From Syntrophomonas sp. (lineage in GTDB: Bacteria; Bacillota; Syntrophomonadia; Syntrophomonadales; Syntrophomonadaceae), in NCBI GenBank assembly GCA_016841425.1, contig JAENZE010000007.1, positions 124,001 to 188,000 on the forward strand: a DNA stretch of 64,000 nucleotides, written 5' to 3'. Positions within the stretch are counted from its first letter, which is position 1, and the number at the start of each line of letters is the position of its first letter. The notes under the pieces were generated by a model. That model did not search any database, was not told the origin of the DNA, and saw only the letters and a program-made list of their open reading frames with translations. The position numbers and the translations under genes are program-made. Below, in pieces: positions 8,572-17,284 of the stretch.

Positions 8572-10575
8572 TTACAGATGATCCATCACTGCCTGGTAAG
8601 CCTGGTGAATAGCATCTATTATCTGTCCGGGATGAAGGCTGTCACCAATAATCGCGAATGGTATTCGAGTCTCCTCCAAAGCATTGGCCAGTTTTCGCAG
8701 CGATTGTGATCCAGTGGCGTTGATTATATTATCAAAAGACTCGCTCCTGCGCTCACCAGCTAATTCATAATTCAAAATCCCGTTATGAAACGAGTGGACA
8801 GTTGCCCCGGTATTAATGTTTACTCCATACTTCCTTAAACTGCTTAACAGCCCCCACTTGCTGCTTTTGCCTATGCCCTTTCCCACCTGCGGCATCATTT
8901 CAAAAACAGTTACTTTCTTATTGCCTTGAAAGATCAATTGACGAAGCCTTTCTGGACTCTCGGCATTATTGCTGAAGAGAAAATGGAGCGTTTCTGGAGT
9001 AATGGTACCCTGAGCAGCAATGAAGTGCGCGGTCTCCAAACCGACAGCACCTCCACCGATTACCGCAATTTTCTTGCCCAATGCTATATTGTGTTTGAGA
9101 ATGTCCCAGGCCGAGATTATCCTTGAATCGTCAAAGCCGTCAATAGCTGGAGTAACAGCCTCGGCCCCTTCAGCTGCAATAAGATATTCAGGGCTTCTTT
9201 GTTTTACAAGTTTAATGTCAACCTCAGTATTAAGAAACACCTGAACCTTATGGTGCTTCAACATCTCCTGGTAGTAAGGTATCAGTTTTAGTAATTCTTG
9301 CTTATAAGGCGGTGCACCAGCTATCCAAAGCTGACCACCTATACGATCAGCTTTTTCATATAACTCAACCTGATGGCCGGCCTGGGCAGCTCGAAAAGCT
9401 GCCTCCATTCCTCCAGGTCCAGCCCCGACCACCATAACCCGTTTTGACCGGTCGGTCCTGGCTATTCTTCTTTCCCCTTCAAAACCAAGCCGGGCATTAA
9501 CCATGCACTTGACAGGTTTCATATTCACAATTTCGTCCATGCATCCCTGAAGGCAGGCAACGCAAGGAGTAATCTGTTCAGGATGACCGGCCTGGGCTTT
9601 TTGGGGCCAGTAAGGATCTGCCATTAGAACACGACCCAGACTAACCATATCAGCCCACCCATCATGAATAATTTTCTCGGCCAGCCAGGGTTCGGAAATG
9701 CGGTTGGATGCCATTACCGGAATGGAGACGACATTTTTTATATTCTGAGCCAGGTAGGTAAACGCACCTTGAGGTACACTCATGGTCATTTGCGGAACAT
9801 TAGTTTCATGCCAACCGCCAGTGACGTTTATGGCATCTATACCTGCTTTTTCATATACCCTGGCGAATTCTGGTGTTTCAAGATCGGTATTGCTGCCGGG
9901 AACAAAGTCATTTCCTGCCATACGAATTGTAATAGGATAATCAGTGCCCAATCTGAGCCTCATCTTTTCGATTATTTCTTTCACAAACCGAATCCTGTTT
10001 TCGAAACTTCCCCCATATTCATCGGTTCGCTGGTTTCTTAAAGGAGATAGAAACTGGCAGATTAGATACCCGGCCGAAGCTATAATCTCCACCCCATCGA
10101 AACCAGCCCATTTAGCTCGTTCAGCACTATTGACAAAGGCCTCCTGGATATCGTGAATGTCATCCCGAGTCATTTCTCTTGCTTGGGCCTTGCTCCATTC
10201 CGAATATATAGAGGAAGGTGCAAGGGCTTGCTGGTCACCAATCTGAATGGGTCTTACATACGCTCCCCCATGGAAAAGCTGAATCCAAGCCTTTGCCCCG
10301 GCCCTTTGAATTGCTTTGGTAAGTTTATAAAAAGATGGAATGGCTTGATCGTTCGCTATAGAAAGGCCTGCGGTACCAAGACCCAGGGTATCTACACCTA
10401 CGGGACCAACTGTAACTATTCCCGCTCCACCTTGAGCCTTCTCAATATAGTAATGAAAGTAACGGTCATTTAACTCACCATTCCAGGAATACAATAATCC
10501 CATAGAAGGATAGACAATCCGGTTTTTGATTTTAGTTTGATTAATACAGATGGGGCTAAAAAGTGTTTTGAACAT
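8572..10575 (-). CDS. fadH: 2,4-dienoyl-CoA reductase (FadH-type, FMN/Fe-S/FAD)
   Basis: A 667-residue three-domain flavoenzyme. Residues 1-330 form an Old-Yellow-Enzyme barrel with the FadH-like GYLICQFLSP (catalytic Tyr) and GGWHETNVPQ (catalytic His). Residues about 338-357 give the 4Fe-4S ligands C-x2-C-x3-C and a later Cys in VKCMVN. The rest is an FAD/NAD(P)H two-dinucleotide fold with VVGAGPGGMEAAFRAAQAGH and IAVIGGGAVGLETAHF. The FadH form of the Tyr motif favours dienoyl-CoA reductase over enoate reductase. Such an enzyme removes double bonds from polyunsaturated acyl-CoA or enoates. It sits 45 bases after the 4-hydroxybutyryl-CoA dehydratase gene and is probably co-transcribed with it. 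Confidence 0.88.
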   Translation of the reverse strand: MFKTLFSPICINQTKIKNRIVYPSMGLLYSWNGELNDRYFHYYIEKAQGGAGIVTVGPVGVDTLGLGTAGLSIANDQAIPSFYKLTKAIQRAGAKAWIQLFHGGAYVRPIQIGDQQALAPSSIYSEWSKAQAREMTRDDIHDIQEAFVNSAERAKWAGFDGVEIIASAGYLICQFLSPLRNQRTDEYGGSFENRIRFVKEIIEKMRLRLGTDYPITIRMAGNDFVPGSNTDLETPEFARVYEKAGIDAINVTGGWHETNVPQMTMSVPQGAFTYLAQNIKNVVSIPVMASNRISEPWLAEKIIHDGWADMVSLGRVLMADPYWPQKAQAGHPEQITPCVACLQGCMDEIVNMKPVKCMVNARLGFEGERRIARTDRSKRVMVVGAGPGGMEAAFRAAQAGHQVELYEKADRIGGQLWIAGAPPYKQELLKLIPYYQEMLKHHKVQVFLNTEVDIKLVKQRSPEYLIAAEGAEAVTPAIDGFDDSRIISAWDILKHNIALGKKIAVIGGGAVGLETAHFIAAQGTITPETLHFLFSNNAESPERLRQLIFQGNKKVTVFEMMPQVGKGIGKSSKWGLLSSLRKYGVNINTGATVHSFHNGILNYELAGERRSESFDNIINATGSQSLRKLANALEETRIPFAIIGDSLHPGQIIDAIHQAYQAVMDHL

Positions 10576-10619
10576 GGTTTACCTCCTAAAGCAGCGTAAA
10601 AAGGGGTGTATTATATTGT

Positions 10620-12053
10620 CTAATCTTCCTTAATGCCTGCCAAATACCTGGCCAGTTTCTTTTTTGATTTAACATCATAGGTGCTCATTATAGCTATGTC
10701 CTCCATAATTGGGGAACCACCGCCATGAACCCCGCCAACCAGCAATGCCGATCCAACTTCACCGGTCAATATATCGCTGGCCAGATGGTAGGCCCGATAA
10801 TGGTTTTCTTCGGAAACTCCTGCTCTACGTTTGGAATATTTCCTTACAAAATCGCCCACGATTGGGCTGTTGTACTCTTTGGAAAGAGGTAAGGTGGCCG
10901 GAAGTCCACCTGCTATATCACATAAAATATCATACTCATGATAAATGTTTTGCCCGGCATGCCTTCTTCCGACGTTGGCATAAATGATGTTGGGAATTTG
11001 AGTACCTGAGGGAGCCTTCATCGATTTAACACTGGCGGCAATCCCGGCGGCGTATACCAGCTCAGCTACACTGATCATATCCGCAAGTTTTTCCCGGGTA
11101 TGACCTGTCTTCTCCACCCCGTTATAATCTGCCAGCAGAGCCGTTGTTCCCATCATCACATCACCTATGCCAGGTTTGCATCCGCAGTAGCTGTGGCGGT
11201 GGTACAGGGCAAACATAAGCGCTAATTCCCCGCCAAATTCGGTTTCTCCATTGATAAATATCCTGTCGTTGGGCACAAAAACATTGTCAAAAACGGTAAA
11301 GCTCTCAATATCACCAAGATCAGTATAGGGCGCTTCCATTCCCTTCTCCCGCGGGGGTGAAAATGCCTCCCGCCCGATCAGGTAAACACCTTCCGTATCG
11401 GCCGGAATAGCAAAGGCAATGGCATAATCCTTCTCATCTTTGCCCAGAGCACGAGTCGGGATGGCAATAAGTTCATCAGAATAAGGAGCCATGGTATTAT
11501 GAAGCTTGGCACCTCTTACTACAACTCCATCCGGTCTCCTCTCTACTACGTGCAGGTACATGTCAGGATCCGGCTGGTCTCCAGGTCTGAGACTCCGGTC
11601 TCCTTTGGCATCGGTCTGTGAACAGGCTGCTACGAGATCATTCTCCTGGAAGTATTCCAGATATTTCAGCCATCGTTCGTGATAATTAGTTCCATACTTA
11701 ATATCAGCGTTTTTGGTAGTCACAGAAAGACCATTCATAACATCAATGCCCATGCAGCGCTGGATACATCCGCCTACTCGATTGCACATCAGTCGTGTCA
11801 TTTCCTGCTTTTTAAGCAAGTCTTCCGGTGTTTGGTGGATGTGGGTGAATCTATTAATAGGTTTGCCAGTAATATGAGAAGTTGTCTTTAGTACGTGGCT
11901 GTATTCAGGATCTTCTGCTAAATCAAAGGTCAATTGAATGGCTTTGCTGGCATTAACCACCTTGGGATGATCTCGTCCAATGACTTCTCCATCCAAATAT
12001 ATGTTCTTTCTCATGCCAGCTAATTTTTCAAGATATTCCTGTGTAGTCCTCAT
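10620..12053 (-). CDS. abfD: 4-hydroxybutyryl-CoA dehydratase / vinylacetyl-CoA delta-isomerase
   Basis: A 477-residue member of the 4-hydroxyphenylacetate-3-hydroxylase fold. The 4Fe-4S ligands of the Clostridium aminobutyricum enzyme (Cys99, Cys103, His292, Cys299) have counterparts with the same spacing: Cys96 and Cys100 in GGCIQRCMG, and His285 and Cys292 in YHRHSYCGCK. Keeping all four ligands separates the dehydratase from the flavin hydroxylases, which lack the cluster. The reaction is oxygen-sensitive radical dehydration of 4-hydroxybutyryl-CoA to crotonyl-CoA. A sigma-54 promoter lies 30-60 bases before the ATG, and GAGGAGG gives a strong ribosome site. With the CoA-transferase gene just upstream and beta-oxidation genes around it, it feeds 4-hydroxybutyrate into acetyl-CoA formation. 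Confidence 0.93.
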   Translation of the reverse strand: MRTTQEYLEKLAGMRKNIYLDGEVIGRDHPKVVNASKAIQLTFDLAEDPEYSHVLKTTSHITGKPINRFTHIHQTPEDLLKKQEMTRLMCNRVGGCIQRCMGIDVMNGLSVTTKNADIKYGTNYHERWLKYLEYFQENDLVAACSQTDAKGDRSLRPGDQPDPDMYLHVVERRPDGVVVRGAKLHNTMAPYSDELIAIPTRALGKDEKDYAIAFAIPADTEGVYLIGREAFSPPREKGMEAPYTDLGDIESFTVFDNVFVPNDRIFINGETEFGGELALMFALYHRHSYCGCKPGIGDVMMGTTALLADYNGVEKTGHTREKLADMISVAELVYAAGIAASVKSMKAPSGTQIPNIIYANVGRRHAGQNIYHEYDILCDIAGGLPATLPLSKEYNSPIVGDFVRKYSKRRAGVSEENHYRAYHLASDILTGEVGSALLVGGVHGGGSPIMEDIAIMSTYDVKSKKKLARYLAGIKED

Positions 12054-12092
12054 TATTAATCCTCCTCGTATATTTCATGTAATAAGCCATTG

Positions 12093-12110
12093 ATGCAAAA
12101 ACAGTGCCAC
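12093..12110 (-). promoter_or_regulatory. sigma-54 (-24/-12) promoter of abfD
   Basis: Minus strand GTGGCACTGTTTTTGCAT: both the -24 element TGGCAC and the -12 element TTGCA match the consensus, with exactly ten bases between GG and GC. The predicted start is near 12083, 30 bases before the abfD ATG. A terminator upstream (12479-12516) isolates this unit. Confidence 0.9.
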
Positions 12111-12371
12111 TCCCTGCCCGATATATTTATACATAACAAAACCGCTTACGCCCACAGGACAAAAGCACAAAGGTCAAAGTACAGATAACACCGATTTTTA
12201 GGGAAGAATTAACCTGTTCTATTCATGAATTTAATGCAAAATTTCTTATAATTCTGTAACTCCCCACCCCCCTATATACTGGTATAGCCCGGGACCGTGA
12301 CACTTTGCCCTGCAAAAACGAAAGCAAGTTATTATTTTTGTGACCCATATTGGTACCTGAAGTTACAGTCT

Positions 12372-12385
12372 GACACACAATGTCC
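12372..12385. promoter_or_regulatory. candidate enhancer palindrome for a sigma-54 activator
   Basis: GACACACAATGTCC on the plus strand (12 of 14 to the window motif GKYACAWWWTGTMC), about 270 bases upstream of the abfD sigma-54 promoter. A weaker match lies at 12297-12310 (10 of 14). Related sites precede other sigma-54 promoters in the window. Confidence 0.45.
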
Positions 12386-12478
12386 GCTTGTTATCGGGTG
12401 CCTGATTAACAATCGATTACCGAGAGGTGCCACCTGAATCAAGCGTATGCTTCCGCTCTGGAGATTCTCAAAATAAAG

Positions 12479-12516
12479 AAGAAACTCCCCTAACTCGATA
12501 GTTAGGAGAGTTTCTT
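12479..12516 (-). terminator. rho-independent terminator after the CoA-transferase gene
   Basis: AAGAAACTC pairs with GAGTTTCTT, and the inner CCTAACT with AGTTAGG, around a CGAT loop. On the minus strand the stem is followed by CTTTATTTT. It ends the transcription unit that includes the gene at 12561-13892. Confidence 0.8.
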
Positions 12517-12560
12517 GGCAGCATAACCTTTAAGGCCCTGGTTCGGCTGGTATTATATTT

Positions 12561-13892
12561 TTACCGCAAATAGTTCATCTTTTTAGCTTCAAAGGTCAGC
12601 TCATCTCTAAAATCTGGATGGGCAATAGCAATCAAATCCTTAACCCGTTTTCTTATTTCATTTCCCTTTAGATGCGCAACTCCATATTCAGTTACAATTT
12701 TATCTACTTCACTTCTGGCCGTTGTAACAACTGCTCCAGGTGACAGCATCGGCTTTATGCTGGAGTGCATTTTGCCTTCTTTATCGGTATAGGTTGAATA
12801 GAGGGTCAAAAATGATTGTCCTCCTTGGGACCTCCAGGCACCCTGAACAAAATCAAGCTGACCACCAACTCCAGAGTATTGCTTGTACCCTATCGACTCA
12901 GAACAGCATTGTCCGGTCAAGTCTACTTCCAGGGTTGCATTAACTGATATAAAATTGTCATTCAGACCAATATAATAGGGTTCATTTACATATGAGGTAC
13001 AGTGCATTTCCACGAATGGATTATTATTAATAAAATCGTAAAGCTTTTTGGAGCCTAAAGCGAAAGACCCAATCATCTTATATCTGTTGAAGTTCTTTTT
13101 AGCGCAGGTAATTACTCCATCATTATACAGATCAACCATGGAGTCAGTCAGCATTTCAGAATGAACACCCAGATCTTTTTTGTCCTTTAAATATTTGGCC
13201 ACAGCATTAGGCATTCCACCGATTCCAATCTGAATACAAGCTCCATCTGGTACTCTTTCCGCTATAAATTGCCCGATCATTTCATCTTCCTTGCTAATTG
13301 GTTCAACAGGCAGTTCAACCAGAGGTGCATGATATTCACATAGTGCACTTACTTCGCTGATGTGATAGTGGTTGTTGCCAAAAGTCCTCGGCATGTTTTC
13401 ATTAACTACGAGAATAAGATCCCGGAACTTGCCGCTTTTCCATGAACCCCATGCTAAATCCGCATGACTTCCAGAACTGAAGAATCCATGCTCGTCCATC
13501 GGGGAAACAACCGCTGCTATAATTGATTTCTTCATATGGGCGCACAGATCGCAGATGATATCGATACTGTGTCCTAAACGATTCGAAGTATAATTATATA
13601 ATCCAGCCTGGCATCCCTGTCGAACTGCAACGCCTACAAATCCGCTGTTCATTAGCATTCTATCCTGAATATCGGGGCTAAGAGTATCCACCCATTGCAG
13701 GTCTACTCCTGCAGTCAATACAATATCTTTTAAATCATTTGCCCTGATCCTTTTAGCCATAGCATTCATAAAGGGAACAGGTTGTCCATTTCCCAGGGGC
13801 GCTTGAATTCCATCACCGTCTTGAACAAGTTTCGCACAATCGTCAGCACTACATAGTTTTTCCTGATATAGTTCCTGCCATTTTTGCTTCAC
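12561..13892 (-). CDS. abfT: 4-hydroxybutyrate CoA-transferase (acetyl-CoA hydrolase/transferase family)
   Basis: A 443-residue family I CoA-transferase of the Cat2/AbfT type. Visible are the two-domain layout, GIGGMPNAVAKYL, and GVHSEMLTDSMVDLYNDG, whose Glu matches the catalytic glutamate that forms the glutamyl-CoA thioester in AbfT. Near the C-terminus come GGQLDFVQGAWRSQGG and ARSEVDKIVTEYGVAHLKG. It would move CoA from acetyl-CoA to 4-hydroxybutyrate. The GTG start follows GAGGGGG. The gene lies between an acyl-CoA dehydrogenase (upstream) and a strong terminator, so it is the last gene of the fadN-thiolase-dehydrogenase unit while abfD has its own promoter. Strict specificity for 4-hydroxybutyrate is inferred from the neighbouring abfD. 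Confidence 0.85.
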   Translation of the reverse strand: MKQKWQELYQEKLCSADDCAKLVQDGDGIQAPLGNGQPVPFMNAMAKRIRANDLKDIVLTAGVDLQWVDTLSPDIQDRMLMNSGFVGVAVRQGCQAGLYNYTSNRLGHSIDIICDLCAHMKKSIIAAVVSPMDEHGFFSSGSHADLAWGSWKSGKFRDLILVVNENMPRTFGNNHYHISEVSALCEYHAPLVELPVEPISKEDEMIGQFIAERVPDGACIQIGIGGMPNAVAKYLKDKKDLGVHSEMLTDSMVDLYNDGVITCAKKNFNRYKMIGSFALGSKKLYDFINNNPFVEMHCTSYVNEPYYIGLNDNFISVNATLEVDLTGQCCSESIGYKQYSGVGGQLDFVQGAWRSQGGQSFLTLYSTYTDKEGKMHSSIKPMLSPGAVVTTARSEVDKIVTEYGVAHLKGNEIRKRVKDLIAIAHPDFRDELTFEAKKMNYLR

Positions 13893-14040
13893 AAGTGAAA
13901 CCCCCTCTAAATTAATATTTTTTAATCAATTTACCGGGCAGGTGATTCAAAGGTGCCCGCTCTTGTAATAAGATGCAGGTCTTTGTTTACACCCACCCGC
14001 ATTTGCCAGACTTTATTTAAACCATACACTTTTTTATGTT

Positions 14041-15897
14041 TTAGTAATCAAAGATCTCATCAGGAGCTTCCAATACCGATGTATCACCTATTTTAATGAG
14101 ATCCGCCACATGCCATACATTGGGAACTGCGTTATTCAAGTAATAACGAGCCGAAAGGACTTTGCCCAGGTAGAAATTATAATCGTAGTGATCTGGACCC
14201 AGTTCAGCTATCTTTTTGCTGGCAATAACAGCCTGTTCCATAAGTAAGAATCCGCAATATAATTGTGCAGTAGCAGTCAGTATCCGCCGGGCATAAACAG
14301 CCATCAGGCCAATCTTTCCAGATTGAACATACCCGCCAATCATCATCTGTATTCCCTGGTAGGTTTTCAAGGCTTTTTCAAGGTGTTCCATCTCTTTTTC
14401 CAGCCCCAGGGGACATTGCCCGTCAGGGGTATATCCCCTTTCTTTATATGTTGCAATGAAATCTTCAATTTCTTTTAAGGTATCAGCAAATATGGCCCCT
14501 TTACCCTGCATCCATTTACGTCCAATCAAGTCCATGGACTGAATATAGTTGGTGCCTTCCCATATGGACCAGATTTTGCAGTCCCGGGCAGAGTTGGCGG
14601 CCGGATAGTCTTCGCAGTAGCCATATCCACCATAGGATTGCAGGGATTCAGCAATCAATCCCCAGGCTTCATCACTGGGATAAGCTTTGCATAGAGGAGT
14701 TAACATGTCCAGTTTATTCTTAGCCCATTTTCTGCGCTCCTTATCGGAAGCAAATTCCCTGACATCTTCGTAATAATAGCACTTGGCCAGCAAAGCCCGG
14801 CAAGCTTCGGTGGTAGCTTTATTGAGCAGATACATGCGCTTGACATCTTCATGTTTATTGATAGTAACGCGTCCTGATTTAGGATTAGTCAGCAGCCGGC
14901 CTTGAATGCGTTCTTTTCCATAATCCTTGGCATTCCAGTAAGCATTGGCTGCGACGCAAGTAGCCAGACGGCCTGTATCCAGACGAGCTTCGTTCATCAT
15001 ATGAAACATCTGCATTATTCCTTGACCGACCCCATTCTCATCGGGAGGGTCACCAATCAAGTAACCGCGGCAGTTATTATTCTCGCCAACTACCAGCTGA
15101 GCAGTGGCCTGGCCTTTTAGGCCCATTTTGTGCTCAATTCCAATACACTGCACATCATTGTCAGTAAAGCTGCCATCTTCATTTATCCAATACTTGGGCA
15201 TAATAAACAGCGACAATCCCTTGGTTCCAGGTGCAGCACCTTCGATCCGGGCCAGATAAAGGTGGATGATATTCTCCACGTCATCCCGGTCGCCAACCGT
15301 TATAAATATCTTTTGGCCTTTAATTTTATAAATTCCAGGGTCATCCGTGGGATAGGCTTTAGAAAGCAGGTCCCCTACATCACTTCCCACAGTAGGTTCG
15401 GTCAGGCACATGGTTCCTCCCCATATGCCGCTGAGCAGATTGGGCATAAATTTTTTCTGTAGTTCTTCATTAGCACAGAGGCGTATTACATTAGATACTG
15501 CTGCCGCGTTGCCCACATAAGGCATCAGAGCCGGGTTGGCCGCTGACATCATTTCCCACAGCAAACCGAAAATAGTATAAGGAAGCGCTCCTTCACCTTC
15601 AACGTCATAGTTGCTGGCTCCCCATCCCTGGTCTTGCAAAAAGCGATGAGCTTTATGGAATGAAGGGGGGATATATACCTGGCCGTCCTCCCAGCGTGCT
15701 CCGATAGTTTCCCCATCATCGGCAGTAGGCGCTATGACTTCCTCGGCAACTTTTCTCACCTGGTCTACAATAGTATCCACATCATCTTTGCTGTAGTATT
15801 CTTTATATCTATCAAAGCTTAATACTTCATCAAGAGGCAGCCATTCTTTTAAAATAAATTTTATGTCTCTGGTGTTATAGGCGTATCTGTAAGACAT
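14041..15897 (-). CDS. acyl-CoA dehydrogenase, large type
   Basis: A 618-residue FAD acyl-CoA dehydrogenase with the extended C-terminal domain, a paralogue of the gene at 5488-7305 (same RDIKFxLxE start region and same order of motifs). Seen: CLTEPTVGSDVGD, MNEARLDTGRLATCVAANAY, GGYGYCEDYPAANSARDCK and IWEGTNYIQSMDLIGRK. The strong ATG follows GGGAGAC. It sits between the thiolase and the CoA-transferase genes. Two such genes in one block suggest two chain lengths or two different acyl-CoA substrates. Electrons would go to ETF, whose genes are not in the window. Confidence 0.92.
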   Translation of the reverse strand: MSYRYAYNTRDIKFILKEWLPLDEVLSFDRYKEYYSKDDVDTIVDQVRKVAEEVIAPTADDGETIGARWEDGQVYIPPSFHKAHRFLQDQGWGASNYDVEGEGALPYTIFGLLWEMMSAANPALMPYVGNAAAVSNVIRLCANEELQKKFMPNLLSGIWGGTMCLTEPTVGSDVGDLLSKAYPTDDPGIYKIKGQKIFITVGDRDDVENIIHLYLARIEGAAPGTKGLSLFIMPKYWINEDGSFTDNDVQCIGIEHKMGLKGQATAQLVVGENNNCRGYLIGDPPDENGVGQGIMQMFHMMNEARLDTGRLATCVAANAYWNAKDYGKERIQGRLLTNPKSGRVTINKHEDVKRMYLLNKATTEACRALLAKCYYYEDVREFASDKERRKWAKNKLDMLTPLCKAYPSDEAWGLIAESLQSYGGYGYCEDYPAANSARDCKIWSIWEGTNYIQSMDLIGRKWMQGKGAIFADTLKEIEDFIATYKERGYTPDGQCPLGLEKEMEHLEKALKTYQGIQMMIGGYVQSGKIGLMAVYARRILTATAQLYCGFLLMEQAVIASKKIAELGPDHYDYNFYLGKVLSARYYLNNAVPNVWHVADLIKIGDTSVLEAPDEIFDY

Positions 15898-15983
15898 TTA
15901 TTTGTCTCCCTTCAATAGTATTTTCATCTTAACAAGAAATAGATTAGAAGGCATCCATTACCCTTCTGGATTTGACAATATAC

Positions 15984-16017
15984 CCGAAGATCAAGCCTTT
16001 TGGGGCGTGATCTTCGG
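15984..16017. other. intergenic hairpin
   Basis: CCGAAGATCA (15984-15993) and TGATCTTCGG (16008-16017) form a 10-bp perfect stem between the thiolase and acyl-CoA dehydrogenase genes. There is no T-run on the minus strand, so it is more likely an RNA processing or stability element than a terminator. Confidence 0.5.
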
Positions 16018-16059
16018 CATATTATGAAAAGAGGGGAATTTAATAAAGGTTTAGCTTAA

Positions 16060-17244
16060 TCAGCATAACTCAAATATCCCAGCTGCCCCCTGGCCGCCGC
16101 CGATACACATGCTTACCATACCGTATTTAACCTGGCGTCTTTCCATTTCATTCATAAGGGTAACTGTCAATTTGCTGCCGGTAGAACCCATGGGATGTCC
16201 CATGGCAATAGCTCCGCCGTTCACATTGACGATGTCCGGATTAATACCCAGTTCTCTTATGCAATATAGTGATTGAGAAGCAAACGCTTCATTTAATTCA
16301 ATAAGACCAATGTCTTTTAATTCCAATCCAGCCTGCTTCAAGGCCTTGGGAATAGCAAAAACAGGTCCAATTCCCATCTCATCTGGTTTACAGCCATGAA
16401 CAGCGAAGTTTATAAATTTCAGGCGAGGCTTAAGTCCCAATTCCTTGGCTTTGTCAGCCGACATAACCATTACCGCTGATGCACCATCAGTGGTCTGGGA
16501 CGCATTTCCTGCGGTTACTGTTCCTCCTGCTACAAAGGCCGGCTTTAATTTGGCTAATCCTTCGACAGTAACGTCATACCTTATACCTTCTTCATAATCA
16601 TAAATAATTTCTTTGGTAATAGGTTTTCCGTCAGCGCCCAGGGTTGTCATATTGACTGGTACTGGAACGATTTCTTCTTTAAATTTGCCGCCTTTCATAG
16701 CAGCGGCACATTTCTGGTGACTGGCAACAGCAAAGGCATCCTGATCTTCCCTGCTTATCCCATATCTTTTGGCTACATTTTCTGCGGTCTGTCCCATGCT
16801 GGTATATAAAGTAGCTAACCATGGATCTGCTACAATATCTGCATTAGGCCTGATTACTCCACCCATTGGAATTAAGCTCATATGCTCAATGCCGCCGGTT
16901 AATACCACATCACATCGACCGCTTATAACAGCTTCCGCTCCAAATGCTATGGCCTGCAGACCTGATGAACAAAAACGGTTAATAGTTACCGCAGGAACAC
17001 TTTCTGGAATACCGGCATACATGGCCGTGATTCTGGCAGTATTCATCCCGCAGGACTGCTCAGGGGTTGCACATCCCCATATTACGTCATCTATCATTTC
17101 AGCTGAAAAATCTGGTCCCAGTCTTTTAATGGCTTCTTCCATACATAATTTCCCTAAAAACTCCGGTCTGGTATCTCTTAAGGTGCCCCGGGGAGCTTTT
17201 CCCCCCGCTGTACGGACTCCTGAAACTATTACAGCTTCTCTCAA
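16060..17244 (-). CDS. acetyl-CoA acetyltransferase (thiolase)
   Basis: A 394-residue thiolase of normal length. Cys92 in INRFCSSGLQA is the acyl-carrying nucleophile. NEAFASQ, GGAIAMGHPMGSTGSK (His) and SMCIGGGQGAAG (second Cys) complete the active site. It cleaves 3-ketoacyl-CoA with CoA, giving acetyl-CoA, or runs the reverse condensation. The TTG start is supported by GGGAGGT seven bases upstream. It begins 41 bases after the FadN-type gene, so the two are co-transcribed from the sigma-54 promoter at 19.8 kb. Confidence 0.95.
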   Translation of the reverse strand: MREAVIVSGVRTAGGKAPRGTLRDTRPEFLGKLCMEEAIKRLGPDFSAEMIDDVIWGCATPEQSCGMNTARITAMYAGIPESVPAVTINRFCSSGLQAIAFGAEAVISGRCDVVLTGGIEHMSLIPMGGVIRPNADIVADPWLATLYTSMGQTAENVAKRYGISREDQDAFAVASHQKCAAAMKGGKFKEEIVPVPVNMTTLGADGKPITKEIIYDYEEGIRYDVTVEGLAKLKPAFVAGGTVTAGNASQTTDGASAVMVMSADKAKELGLKPRLKFINFAVHGCKPDEMGIGPVFAIPKALKQAGLELKDIGLIELNEAFASQSLYCIRELGINPDIVNVNGGAIAMGHPMGSTGSKLTVTLMNEMERRQVKYGMVSMCIGGGQGAAGIFELC

Positions 17245-17284
17245 ATTTATTACCTCCCTAAATATTAGTACCGCCTTTACTTAC

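Noticed and set aside
15984-16017. Hairpin between the thiolase and acyl-CoA dehydrogenase genes as a terminator
   Set aside because: Good stem but no T-run on the transcribed strand, and the genes on both sides look like one unit.
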